From contig JAKLEZ010000017.1 in NCBI GenBank assembly GCA_022711465.1, positions 1 through 64,000 of the forward strand: a DNA stretch of 64,000 bases, given 5' to 3'. Origin of the DNA: Planctomycetota bacterium. GTDB lineage: Bacteria > Planctomycetota > Phycisphaerae > UBA1845 > PWPN01. The notes beneath the pieces were generated by a model. It ran no database searches, had not been told where the DNA came from, and saw only the letters and a list, made by a program, of their open reading frames with translations. This document shows, piece by piece, positions 40,629 through 48,805 of the stretch (its first letter is position 1; the number at the start of each line of letters is the position of its first letter). Position numbers and translations under genes: made by a program.

Positions 40629-41372
40629 CTAGAGAGCACCTCGCACGCGCGGAGTGTCCTCCTGGCCCCTGAGAGCATCCGGCGCCGCCCGGCCTTCCGT
40701 CTGGATCACCGTGGCCACGAGTTGATCGCACAGCTTGACACACTCGGCCCCGTAGGCATCGATGCGATTCCGCAGGAATGCGAAGGCGCTCAAGGCGGGT
40801 ATGGCGACGAACAGCCCCCAGAACGTGTTGACCAAGGCGATGGCAATGTCACCAACCAGCTTGCTTGCCTCGGGAACGCCCCCACCGGCCGCGAAGATCC
40901 GGTTGAACGCCTGGATCATGCCCACCACGGTACCGAGCAATCCGATCATCGGGGCCACGTTGCCGATCACACTGAGATACTCGATCCGGCGAAGCAGCCG
41001 GCCGACCTGCTCGTCCACCGTCTCGACCACGGCTCCCATGGCGACCTCGAAACCGGATCCGATCTGGGAGACACCGGCATAGACCGCCTGGCCGAGCATG
41101 TTCGTTTCCTCGCGGGTGATCTCCAGAATGCCCCGTGACTGACCCTGCCGAGCGGCGGCGGCCAGGGCCCTGGCCAGCGACGCGGGAGCTTGTGTTCCGC
41201 GACGAATGGTGAACGCGTAGTTGATGATCAGCGTGACGGTAATGACCGAAAGCGGAATCAGGACACACCAGGTAATCGGCCCGCCGTCAATGACGAAGTG
41301 CTTGAACAGCGAAACCGGCCGTGTATCCTGCCCCAGCATGATCCCCTGTAGCATCACAGTCGAGCCCAACAT
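40629..41372 (-). CDS. MotA/TolQ/ExbB proton channel-family protein
   Basis: The 247-residue protein has three membrane helices: WCVLIPLSVITVTLIINYAF (about 36-55), SVIGNVAPMIGLLGTVVGMI (about 138-157) and ALVNTFWGLFVAIPALSAFA (about 181-200). The cytoplasmic loop between helices 1 and 2 carries ILEITREETNMLGQAVYAG. The GLLGTVVGMI and NTFWGL segments are the family hallmark; together with two ExbD proteins it should form a proton-driven stator. I chose ATG 41372, with GGAAGGA upstream, over ATG 41387. It lies 46 bases downstream of the M16 peptidase gene, so the five genes from 44154 to 36778 are probably one operon. No TonB or TolA is in the window. Confidence 0.93.
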   Translation of the reverse strand: MLGSTVMLQGIMLGQDTRPVSLFKHFVIDGGPITWCVLIPLSVITVTLIINYAFTIRRGTQAPASLARALAAAARQGQSRGILEITREETNMLGQAVYAGVSQIGSGFEVAMGAVVETVDEQVGRLLRRIEYLSVIGNVAPMIGLLGTVVGMIQAFNRIFAAGGGVPEASKLVGDIAIALVNTFWGLFVAIPALSAFAFLRNRIDAYGAECVKLCDQLVATVIQTEGRAAPDALRGQEDTPRVRGAL

Positions 41373-41418
41373 CGCAGGTCCTTCCATCCGCCTGGTCTTG
41401 CCTTATCCCAATCACCGA

Positions 41419-44154
41419 CTACCTGTTGCTCCTGGCGGTGGGAGCAATGCCTGAGAGTGCGGGGGCCAGTTCGTCGCCCCGCCCCACAACCACAATCGTC
41501 AGCCCCGACGGATCGATGATCCGGGCAGCCGCCGCGGTCAGCTCCGCAGGATCGGTGATGGTCGCCAACCGAGCGAGATACTCCTGGTACCAGGTGGGCG
41601 GCAATCCCCAGACCCTGAGATTCCAGTGCATGGCGGCAACTCGGGCGGACGTCTCCAAGTCGACCTGGAAGCTGCCAACCAGCGTATCGCGCGCTTGATC
41701 CAGCTCTTCCCGGCTCATGTCGCTCGGACGGTTGATCCTGGCCACCTCGCCAAGAACGAGCCTCACGGCTTCGGCGGCCCGGTCGGTCCGCGTGAACGTC
41801 GTGATGTGCAGGCGAGCCGCCTCCGACTTGTTGTCGAAGTTGCCGCGGGCGCCGTAGGTGAGTCCTTTCTCAATGCGAAGCACCCGGTTGAGCCGGCTTC
41901 CAAACGACGAGCCGAGGATCTGGGAAACGAGACGAGCCGCGGGGTAGTCCCGGTCCCGCCGAGACAAGGGAACGATCTGGCCAACCCGAATCTCCGACTG
42001 AGCAGCGTCAGGCTGGTCCACGACGACGATGTGCGTTCGCGGGCCGACTTGCGGAGGTGCGTATCTCCGCCGCTCGGCCTTACCCGTCCAGTCGCCGAAC
42101 CATCGACGGGCCAAGGCTGTCGCCCGGTCCAGGGCGATGTCGCCGGAGAAGACCAAGGCGCTGACGTCAGGGGCAAAGCAGCGCTTATGGAATCCCACCA
42201 CAGCCTCGCGGTCGATCTTTCCCAAAGACGCGGAATCACCTTCGATCGGTCGGGCGAGGAAGTAGTCACCGAACACCTCACGGGCGGCGGACCGGTCAGC
42301 CACTGTGGACGGGTCCTTCTCCTCGATGGCCCGCCGAGCAGCGGATCGAGCGACGTAGCCGGCCACTTCCTTCTGGGGGAAGGTGGGCTCGCGCACGATC
42401 TCGGCCAGCGTCTCGACGGCCAGGTCCAGGTGCTCGGTCAGGGTCCACAGCCGGAGAGACACGTCCTCGTAGTCCGTGTTCTCCGCCAGCGAAATCGCGT
42501 GGAAGTCGAGCCTCTCGGCCAGTTGATCACCGGTGTGCCTGGTCGTTCCACGACGGAGCGTGTTCACCACGACGTATGCGAGACCCGCCATCTCGTCCGG
42601 ATCTTCCCGGGCTCCAATGAGGGTGCTGAAACTGACGGTGACCGCCGGCGTGGAGCGATCGGGGACGACCAGGATTTCCAGGCCGTTCTCCAGTCTGTCC
42701 GTCAACGGCAGCGGAATCTCGATCGGCTTGGGAGCCTGCCCCTGGGGCATGTCCTGCGGGCGCGGCCAGTCCAGGACCGGTTCCTGCCTGCCGCCCGATT
42801 TGTCTGCCACCTCCTGATCCGTGGCCTTCTTCGCCTCCGGCCGGACCAGTAGAGTCAGACAGTTGTTGTCCCGGAGGACCCGCCGGGCCATGGCCATCAC
42901 TTCGTCGATCGTCACCCCCCTGAGCCGATCAAGGTCGGTGTTGACGCGGTTGACGTCGCCGAGGATGACGGCCGCATAGCCCAATTGGCCAGCCCGGCCT
43001 TGGACCGTCTCACCCGATCGAACGTAGTTGGCAATCTCCTGGTTTCGTGCCTTCTCGAGTTCGCACGAGTCGATGCCCTTCTCCAGAAGGAGCTTGATTT
43101 CCTCGCGGATGGCCTTCTCACCCTCTTCCACGGTCACACCCGGTTTCAGCGTCGCGTTGATGACCAACAGGCCGGCCTGTTCCATCGCATGGTTGTAGGC
43201 CGACGCACTGACCGCGATCTCCCGCCCCTGGACAAGGCGGCGATACAGGCGGCTGCTCTGCCCCGATCCGAGAATGCCGGACAACAGGTCGGCACACACC
43301 GAGTCACGGTCGACGGCGGACGGCGTGTGGTAGACGCAGGCGGCCAACGGAGCCGGGGCCTTGTCGGTCATTTCAACCCGTTTGGGGGCGGTCATCGGTG
43401 GCTCAACCGCGGTCACGCGCGGCGGGTCGGCCGCGCGGGCAACCGGTCCCAGATACTGGCGGGCCTTGGCCAGCACTTCCTCGTGCCGGATGTCCCCGAC
43501 CACGACTAGTGTGGCGTTGTTGGGCGTGTAGAAGGTCTTGAAGAACGTGCGTAATTCACCCGCAGTGGCCGCGTTAAGATGATCGAGCCGGCCGATCGGC
43601 GTCCATTGATACGGGTGTACGTCAAACGCCGCGGCATGCAGCTGCTCGCGCAGCGAGCCATAGGGGCGATTCAGCACGCGCATGCGCAGCTCTTCCTTCA
43701 CTACCTCACGCTCGGCGGCGAAGTACTCCTCGTCGATCCGCAGCCGACCCATCCGCTCGGCCTCCAGCCACAAGACCACGTCGAGCTGGGCTGCGGGCAG
43801 CGTCTGCCAATACACCGTCTGGTCGAAACTGGTGTAACCGTTGACCTGAGCGCCGTACCGCTGAAGGTACTTGAAATGATCCTGCGGTCCGATGCGGTCC
43901 GAGCCACGGAACATCATGTGCTCGAACATGTGCGCGAAACCCTGCCGGGCGGGATTCTCGTCCTTGCTGCCCACGTGGTACCAGACCTGCACATTGACAA
44001 TCGGGACATGGTGGTCCTCAAGGCTCAACACCCGAAGGCCGTTCTCCAACCGGTCGTCCCGAAAACGCCAGGCCTCGCGCGCGTCGCCCATGACCAGGGA
44101 TGCTCCCAGGAATACGCCCCCAAGCCCGACCCAGGCTGCCGTCACCGATCTCAT
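41419..44154 (-). CDS. Exported M16 (pitrilysin-type) zinc peptidase, two tandem M16 units
   Basis: The 911-residue protein starts MRSVTAAWVGLGGVFLGASL, a signal peptide. The first M16 unit has LENGLRVLSLEDHHVPIVNV and the inverted zinc motif HMFEH (in QGFAHMFEHMMF, about 73) with the distal Glu expected in EREVVKEELRMRV. The second unit begins about residue 480 (RLENGLEILVVPDRSTPAVT) and lacks an HxxEH site, so it is the structural half, as in processing-peptidase-like fusions. RxY-type residues near SSFGSRLNRVLRIEKGLTYG belong to the substrate-binding part. M16 enzymes degrade peptides in the periplasm. TACAAT stands nine bases before the ATG and no ribosome site is seen. First gene of the exb operon. 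Confidence 0.9.
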   Translation of the reverse strand: MRSVTAAWVGLGGVFLGASLVMGDAREAWRFRDDRLENGLRVLSLEDHHVPIVNVQVWYHVGSKDENPARQGFAHMFEHMMFRGSDRIGPQDHFKYLQRYGAQVNGYTSFDQTVYWQTLPAAQLDVVLWLEAERMGRLRIDEEYFAAEREVVKEELRMRVLNRPYGSLREQLHAAAFDVHPYQWTPIGRLDHLNAATAGELRTFFKTFYTPNNATLVVVGDIRHEEVLAKARQYLGPVARAADPPRVTAVEPPMTAPKRVEMTDKAPAPLAACVYHTPSAVDRDSVCADLLSGILGSGQSSRLYRRLVQGREIAVSASAYNHAMEQAGLLVINATLKPGVTVEEGEKAIREEIKLLLEKGIDSCELEKARNQEIANYVRSGETVQGRAGQLGYAAVILGDVNRVNTDLDRLRGVTIDEVMAMARRVLRDNNCLTLLVRPEAKKATDQEVADKSGGRQEPVLDWPRPQDMPQGQAPKPIEIPLPLTDRLENGLEILVVPDRSTPAVTVSFSTLIGAREDPDEMAGLAYVVVNTLRRGTTRHTGDQLAERLDFHAISLAENTDYEDVSLRLWTLTEHLDLAVETLAEIVREPTFPQKEVAGYVARSAARRAIEEKDPSTVADRSAAREVFGDYFLARPIEGDSASLGKIDREAVVGFHKRCFAPDVSALVFSGDIALDRATALARRWFGDWTGKAERRRYAPPQVGPRTHIVVVDQPDAAQSEIRVGQIVPLSRRDRDYPAARLVSQILGSSFGSRLNRVLRIEKGLTYGARGNFDNKSEAARLHITTFTRTDRAAEAVRLVLGEVARINRPSDMSREELDQARDTLVGSFQVDLETSARVAAMHWNLRVWGLPPTWYQEYLARLATITDPAELTAAAARIIDPSGLTIVVVGRGDELAPALSGIAPTARSNR

Positions 44155-44495
44155 AGCGGCGGGATTGTAAGCGGGCTCGCCGGCCCGGTACAGGGGACGG
44201 GCTGCGGTTACAGCACGATGGGGTCTGACGCCGCCGTTTGGCTTGAGCCGGGTTTCTGCGGTGCTTGTTCGCCCGACAGGCTCGCGCAGCCATACCCGAT
44301 CGGCATTCCCGGTCGCGTGATCGCGCTTGCGGGCCAAGGGTGGTTTCGTCGCCCCGGTCGCGAGGCGGGTCATTCTGGCCGTCAAAGGACCTGATCGACA
44401 GGAGTATCGCCCCCGACCTGTCCGGCGGGCGGTGAACTCTGGTTTGCGACCTGCCTGCTCCGGGGCCTCGGCCCAGTGAAGGGATGCTGGTGCTG
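44155..44495. other. Intergenic region between rho and the M16 peptidase
   Basis: This 341-base gap lies between two minus-strand genes. The frame of the M16 gene stays open through much of it, but the residues are not signal-like and no ribosome site supports a longer protein. The only element I can name is the TACAAT box at its left edge. I see no T-tailed terminator behind rho. Confidence 0.4.
44164..44169 (-). promoter_or_regulatory. -10-like box placed for leaderless M16 transcription
   Basis: On the minus strand, TACAAT ends nine bases before the ATG at 44154. TGTACC (44192-44187) at a 17-base spacer is a weak -35 candidate. This would put the transcript start at or near the ATG, consistent with the missing Shine-Dalgarno. 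Confidence 0.33.
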
Positions 44496-46094
44496 TCAGC
44501 CGAAATTCATGGTCATCAGGAACTCGGCGTTGGTTCGAACCTTGAGCAATCGGGAACGAAGCAGTTCGATAGCCTCGATCGGGTTCATATCGCTCAGCAC
44601 GCGGCGGAGCTTGTACACGAGTTCAAGCTCCTCGGGCGCGAGCAGCAGCTCTTCCTTACGCGTACCGCTCGAATTGATGTCGATGGCAGGCCAGGTCCGG
44701 CGATCGACCAGGCGACGGTCGAGGTGGAGCTCGGCGTTGCCTGTGCCCTTGAACTCCTCGAAAATGACCTCGTCCATTTTGCTCCCGGTGTCGACCAGGG
44801 CCGTACCGATGATGGTCAAAGAGCCGCCTTCCTCGATGTTGCGGGCAGCGCCGAAGAACCGTTTGGGTTTCTGCAAGGCGTTGGCGTCGACACCGCCGGT
44901 CAGGATCTTGCCTGAGTGCGGCACTTCGGTGTTGTACGCTCGGGCCAGACGGGTGATCGAGTCGAGCAGGATGACCACATCGTGGCCGTACTCGACCATG
45001 CGTTTGGCTTTCTCGATGACCATCTCGGCCACCTGGACGTGCCGGCTGGCGGGTTCGTCGAAGGTAGATGAGATGACCTCCGCCTTGGTCGCCCGCTGCA
45101 TTTCCGTCACTTCCTCCGGCCGCTCGTCGATCAGCAGGATGATGACGTACGCGTCCGTGTTGTTCTTCGAGATCGCATTGGCCATCTTCTGCAGGAGCAC
45201 CGTCTTTCCGGTCCGCGGGGGGGCGACGATGAGCATGCGCTGGCCCTTGCCGATCGGGGTCACGAGGTCCACGATCCGCATGTTGATCTCGTCGGAGGCG
45301 GTTTCCAGGCGCAGCCGACCCTCGTTTCCGAGCAAGGCGGTGGCGGGGTCCTTCGGTCCGGGGTGAAGCGGGGTCAGATCCTCGAAGTTGGTCTTCTCGG
45401 TGACTCGCTCGGGGTCCTCGAGGTTGATCGCCTCGACCCGCAGCAAGGCGAAGTACCGCTCTGATTCCTTGGGTGGGCGGATCTGGCCGGCCACGATGTG
45501 CCCGGTACGGAGGCCAAACCGGCGAATCTGAGAAGGGCTGACGTAGATGTCGTCCGGGCAAGGCAGATAGTTGTACTCCGGGTTTCGCAGGAATCCGAAC
45601 CCATCCGGGAGGATCTCCAGCACCCCTTCACCGTACATCAAGCCGTTCTGACGAATCCGCTCCTTCAGGATGCGGAAGATCAACTCGGACTTGCTCAGGC
45701 CGGTGTAGTCGGACAGCCCTTCATTCTTGGCGATCTCGTGGAGGGCATCCACGGTGATTTTCTGCAGATCCTTGATGTGCAGTTCACCGCGTTTGACTTC
45801 CTCGTACTTGGCATGGGTCTCGGCGTCGATGGCGGACTGGGAATCCGCCGAGCGACCGACTTCGGCCGGCCGGGTAGGCTCGGCGGCCACGGCCACGCCC
45901 TGGGCGGCCGCGGCCGGCTCACTGTCGCTGAGGCCTTCGGCGAAGCCATCGCTCTCACCGGCCGGTTCGACCGCCGGTCCCGGCGATTCCTCGACCTGCG
46001 GAAGATCGTTCTCGATCTCATTCCTCTTGCGGGCAGCCCCGCGTGATCCGCCGCGCGTTGTCTTGCTCTTGGACTTGTCACTGGCTCGCGCCAT
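44496..46094 (-). CDS. rho: Transcription termination factor Rho
   Basis: Rho is the hexameric RNA helicase of factor-dependent termination. The 532-residue protein has an N-terminal low-complexity, charged extension (about 1-95), the Rho N-terminal helical domain (HIKDLQKITVDALHEIAKNE), the cold-shock-like RNA-binding domain (EGVLEILPDGFGFLRNPEYN, ending PPKESERYFALLRVEAIN), and the RecA-type motor: Walker A IVAPPRTGKTVLLQKMANAI, LIDERPEEVTEMQR (Q-loop and catalytic Glu region), Walker B DVVILLDSITRLARAYNT, and GGVDANALQKPKRFFGAARN. GGAGGA precedes the ATG. It is downstream of coaE with a 62-base gap and shares its promoter candidate. Confidence 0.96.
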   Translation of the reverse strand: MARASDKSKSKTTRGGSRGAARKRNEIENDLPQVEESPGPAVEPAGESDGFAEGLSDSEPAAAAQGVAVAAEPTRPAEVGRSADSQSAIDAETHAKYEEVKRGELHIKDLQKITVDALHEIAKNEGLSDYTGLSKSELIFRILKERIRQNGLMYGEGVLEILPDGFGFLRNPEYNYLPCPDDIYVSPSQIRRFGLRTGHIVAGQIRPPKESERYFALLRVEAINLEDPERVTEKTNFEDLTPLHPGPKDPATALLGNEGRLRLETASDEINMRIVDLVTPIGKGQRMLIVAPPRTGKTVLLQKMANAISKNNTDAYVIILLIDERPEEVTEMQRATKAEVISSTFDEPASRHVQVAEMVIEKAKRMVEYGHDVVILLDSITRLARAYNTEVPHSGKILTGGVDANALQKPKRFFGAARNIEEGGSLTIIGTALVDTGSKMDEVIFEEFKGTGNAELHLDRRLVDRRTWPAIDINSSGTRKEELLLAPEELELVYKLRRVLSDMNPIEAIELLRSRLLKVRTNAEFLMTMNFG

Positions 46095-46156
46095 CTACGA
46101 ATCCTCCAAAGGGTGACTATTCGTTACTGAGTGTCGAGAACGGAAACCGCCCCGGG

Positions 46157-46789
46157 CTATCGGCCAGATGCGTCTTGGCAACCGGAGAGTATTCGGGAAA
46201 AGACCTCCTCCACTTGTCGGCGGAGATCGTCTATATCGGAGTTGTTCTCTACCGTATAATCGGCTCTATTCCTCTTGAAGTCAAGTGGTTTCTGGGATGC
46301 CTGCATCCTCGCCAGGTCCCGCAGGTCCCATCCCCGTGACCGCCGAACGCGCCTCAGCCGCGTTTGCTCGTCGGCATTCACGAAAACCACACAATCACAC
46401 CGCTCGGCGAGGCCCACCTCGTAAAGCAGAGGGGCATCCCACACGATCGCCCGGACCCTGGGGTCTCGATCGTAGGCCGCCAGCAGTTCCTCGGACCGTC
46501 GAGCGATTCGTGGATGAACCAGCCGTTCCAGACGGCCCAACTCGGCAGGGCTCTCCCGCACGATCTCGCGGATAGCGCTTCGATTGGCCCGCGGCCCGGG
46601 AGAGACCACCTCTTCCCCCCACCAGCCGACCAAGGCTTCCAGCACCTCAGGCGAGTCCAACTCCTCGTGGTTGATGCGATCCGCGTCGATGACCCTCGCC
46701 CCAAGATCCTGCAGAATCGCAGCCACCGTGCTCTTGCCTGAACCGATCCCGCCGGCGATACCGATGATCGGTTTTCCGGCCCTGGTCAC
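46157..46789 (-). CDS. coaE: Dephospho-CoA kinase CoaE
   Basis: CoaE phosphorylates the ribose 3'-hydroxyl of dephospho-CoA, the last step of coenzyme A synthesis. The 210-residue product has Walker A IIGIAGGIGSGKSTVAAILQ, DADRINHEELDSPEVLEALV, LVHPRIARRSEELL, VWDAPLLYEVGLAERCDCVV and RRVRRSRGWDLRDLARMQAS, all family segments. The start is GTG with GGAAAGG upstream; no ATG is available in the conserved N-terminus. The C-terminal DYTVENNSDIDDLRRQVEE is typical. Cytoplasmic enzyme, usual length. Confidence 0.95.
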   Translation of the reverse strand: MTRAGKPIIGIAGGIGSGKSTVAAILQDLGARVIDADRINHEELDSPEVLEALVGWWGEEVVSPGPRANRSAIREIVRESPAELGRLERLVHPRIARRSEELLAAYDRDPRVRAIVWDAPLLYEVGLAERCDCVVFVNADEQTRLRRVRRSRGWDLRDLARMQASQKPLDFKRNRADYTVENNSDIDDLRRQVEEVFSRILSGCQDASGR

Positions 46790-47097
46790 GCCGACGCCTT
46801 TCCATCCTCGGGATCAAGCCGCCCTACCGCTCACACGCTTGACTCACCCGGCACAGTGGAGGCTGACAAGTGCTGGAGATGCCGCCAGAGGCATGGCCTA
46901 GTGATTGACGCCCAAGCCGTCATCCAAACACACGGAGCACGTTAGGCCATTAAAGTATAACCGTTCGCCGAGGCCTTGTCACTCCCTTTTTCGTCAAAAT
47001 CCGAGCTCTCCAGCAGTCCAACAGGCCAACGGCCCGGCAGCACACTAAGCGCCTGTTCAACAAGGCCTTAAGATAAGGAATCCACCCCCCGCCGGAC
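46790..47097. other. Intergenic region upstream of coaE
   Basis: The 308-base gap lies between coaE and the VOC gene, both on the minus strand. It is lower in GC than its surroundings around 46945-47010 and contains the promoter at 46954-46982. I see no open frame with a ribosome site, no tRNA and no T-tailed hairpin. Confidence 0.5.
46954..46982 (-). promoter_or_regulatory. Sigma70-type promoter for coaE-rho
   Basis: On the minus strand, GTGACA (46982-46977), a 17-base spacer and TATACT (46959-46954). Each box matches consensus at five of six positions. The transcript would start near 46947, leaving an untranslated leader of about 158 bases before coaE. Confidence 0.6.
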
Positions 47098-47481
47098 TCA
47101 GAGGCTGTGGTAGGCAACCACATCCACACGATTACCCGCAGGATCGAGCATTGTCAATCTGCGATCGTAGAACGACCAGCCATGAGCCTGCTCGAACGGG
47201 ATACGCCGCTCGCCCAAGGATACGGCGAAATCGACCAGGTCGGCCACCTGAATCAGCACTTGCCGCCGAACAGGAGCCAGAGCCGGGTCCGCCCCCAGTT
47301 GGATGACCAGCTTGGGGCCACTCCGCGGCCACCCCCGAAACCGCATCACTTCCGCACCACCGCCCCGTGGCAGCAGGTCAAAACCAAGAAGATCCACGTA
47401 GAAGGCCTGGGTCTCCTCCACAGCGTCCGGCGGCGACCAGAGATGGACATCGTCGATAGCCAGGATCCGAGGTGTCTCCAT
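47098..47481 (-). CDS. VOC-superfamily (glyoxalase/bleomycin-resistance-like) protein
   Basis: The 127-residue protein has the paired beta-alpha-beta-beta-beta pattern of the vicinal-oxygen-chelate fold: ILAIDDVHLWSPPDAVEETQ, AFYVDLLGFDLLPRGGGAEV, GPKLVIQLGADPA, VLIQVADLVDFAVSLGERRI, and LTMLDPAGNRVDVVAYHSL. The phrase DPAGNRVDV is typical of the C-terminal half. Possible metal ligands are the His in DVHLW and Gln in VIQLG, but the enzyme activity cannot be named. The ATG has GGAGG upstream. It lies 13 bases after the exported protein gene on the same strand. Confidence 0.82.
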   Translation of the reverse strand: METPRILAIDDVHLWSPPDAVEETQAFYVDLLGFDLLPRGGGAEVMRFRGWPRSGPKLVIQLGADPALAPVRRQVLIQVADLVDFAVSLGERRIPFEQAHGWSFYDRRLTMLDPAGNRVDVVAYHSL

Positions 47482-47494
47482 GCCTCCGCAAGCC

Positions 47495-48586
47495 TCATCG
47501 GAAGCGTCGCACCAAGCCGGGGACCAGCGCGAACAGGAGCGCCGCGGGCACCAGCTCAACACCCATCGCCCCACACCAGGCGGGAATCAGACGCGATTGC
47601 GGCAACACCACCACCTTGGTCGTTCGGTCCGCCGCCGACAGGGGTTTCACCGGGGCGGGATGAGCGGCAACCTGGGTCACGACCGCGCTTCCGAACGACC
47701 CGCCCGTCCCCTGGCCGACAATTTGATTCAGCAGCGTCGGCACCTCAGCAGCCGGTACACCAATCAACAACGCCGCCCCCGTGCCGCTGCGATTGACGAA
47801 AGAACCCTGAACCCGGGCTCTCAGATCGAACTGCTCCCCCACCGATGCCGGGTAGGTGTACGGGATGGCCAGTTCCGGCAGGACCACCACGCGAGCCACC
47901 CCCACATCCGCCAGCGACGACGTGATGTCCAGCTCAAGCAGGTTGTCGGCGCTGATCCCGCCACTGGTCGTCACAGCCAACGTGCCGTCGCTGTGGCCGA
48001 CCAGCGACAGGCCCGCGGAGAGCACCGGGGCTGACACCCCCTCGGTGCCGCGAATCTGATCAACGCTGACCGAAAGATCCGCGAGGACCTCTGACAAGCC
48101 CAGGTTGCCCGATTTGCTCCACACTACCACGATGCCGTCAAGGAAGAAGTAGCTGTGAGCCTCCAGGGCGGTACCATTCGGCTCGCCGATCTCACTCTCC
48201 AGGAATGTCACCCGCCGCACCTCAACCGTCTCGCCGCGTCCCGCATACGAGACATCCTCGGTCAGGCTGATGCCGGCGGCCACGAGGCCAAACTCGTTCG
48301 GATCGGGCAGCGTGCTTAAGTTCGGCTCACTGAAATTGGCGGTCACGGCCGCCCCGCTGATATCGATGGGATCGGTGCTGTGCTTGAGTTGGGCTTCGGC
48401 CAGCAGAGGCAGGTTATCTGTCGTCTGGCCAAGATCCTTAAACGCGTAGTCGACATTGACCACGTTTAGGCCGACGTACTCCTTGACCTCGGCGTTCACC
48501 GTAGCATCCAGCGGCTCGCCATAGCCCAAGGCAACCTCCGAACCGGCCAGCACGAGCCCCAGCGACAGCATGATGTGGAACCGCAT
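47495..48586 (-). CDS. Exported protein with possible C-terminal sorting tail
   Basis: The 363-residue product begins MRFHIMLSLGLVLAGSEVAL, a signal peptide, with GAGGTA upstream. The mature part is rich in Val, Leu, Ser and Gly and looks all-beta (YAGRGETVEVRRVTFLESEI; HSYFFLDGIVVVWSKSGNLG; SDGTLAVTTSGGISADNLLE). The C-terminus reads AWCGAMGVELVPAALLFALV followed by PGLVRRFR: a Cys-Gly start, a hydrophobic helix and a basic end. That is the three-part plan of PEP-CTERM/MYXO-CTERM-like sorting signals. I recognise no domain family. It may be surface- or membrane-held after export. Confidence 0.62.
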   Translation of the reverse strand: MRFHIMLSLGLVLAGSEVALGYGEPLDATVNAEVKEYVGLNVVNVDYAFKDLGQTTDNLPLLAEAQLKHSTDPIDISGAAVTANFSEPNLSTLPDPNEFGLVAAGISLTEDVSYAGRGETVEVRRVTFLESEIGEPNGTALEAHSYFFLDGIVVVWSKSGNLGLSEVLADLSVSVDQIRGTEGVSAPVLSAGLSLVGHSDGTLAVTTSGGISADNLLELDITSSLADVGVARVVVLPELAIPYTYPASVGEQFDLRARVQGSFVNRSGTGAALLIGVPAAEVPTLLNQIVGQGTGGSFGSAVVTQVAAHPAPVKPLSAADRTTKVVVLPQSRLIPAWCGAMGVELVPAALLFALVPGLVRRFR

Positions 48587-48791
48587 GTGATGTACCTCGT
48601 TTTCTGTGTCCCCATGACAGGACGCGGTGCAGCGAGCCGAGACTGCATGGAACGGTGCACGCACGGCTCCTGCTCATATTCAAACCCGCCTGGGCACGAA
48701 AGTAAAGCCCATTCTCGCCGGAAAAGCTCCTCCTGATCCAGTCGACAGGGGCGAGAGGGCGTGCAATCTGGCCCTCTTCCCGGGCATCGGC

Positions 48792-48797
48792 TATAGT
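48792..48797 (+). promoter_or_regulatory. -10-like box placed for leaderless aldo/keto reductase transcription
   Basis: TATAGT ends eight bases before GTG 48806. No ribosome site precedes the start. The -35 position (TGGCCC, 17-base spacer) matches at three of six bases. Confidence 0.33.
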
Positions 48798-48805
48798 CCT
48801 TGCCC

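Noticed and set aside
44155..44385. N-terminal extension of the M16 peptidase by 77 codons
   Set aside because: The extra residues are basic and low-complexity, and would bury the signal peptide that begins at MRSVTAAW.
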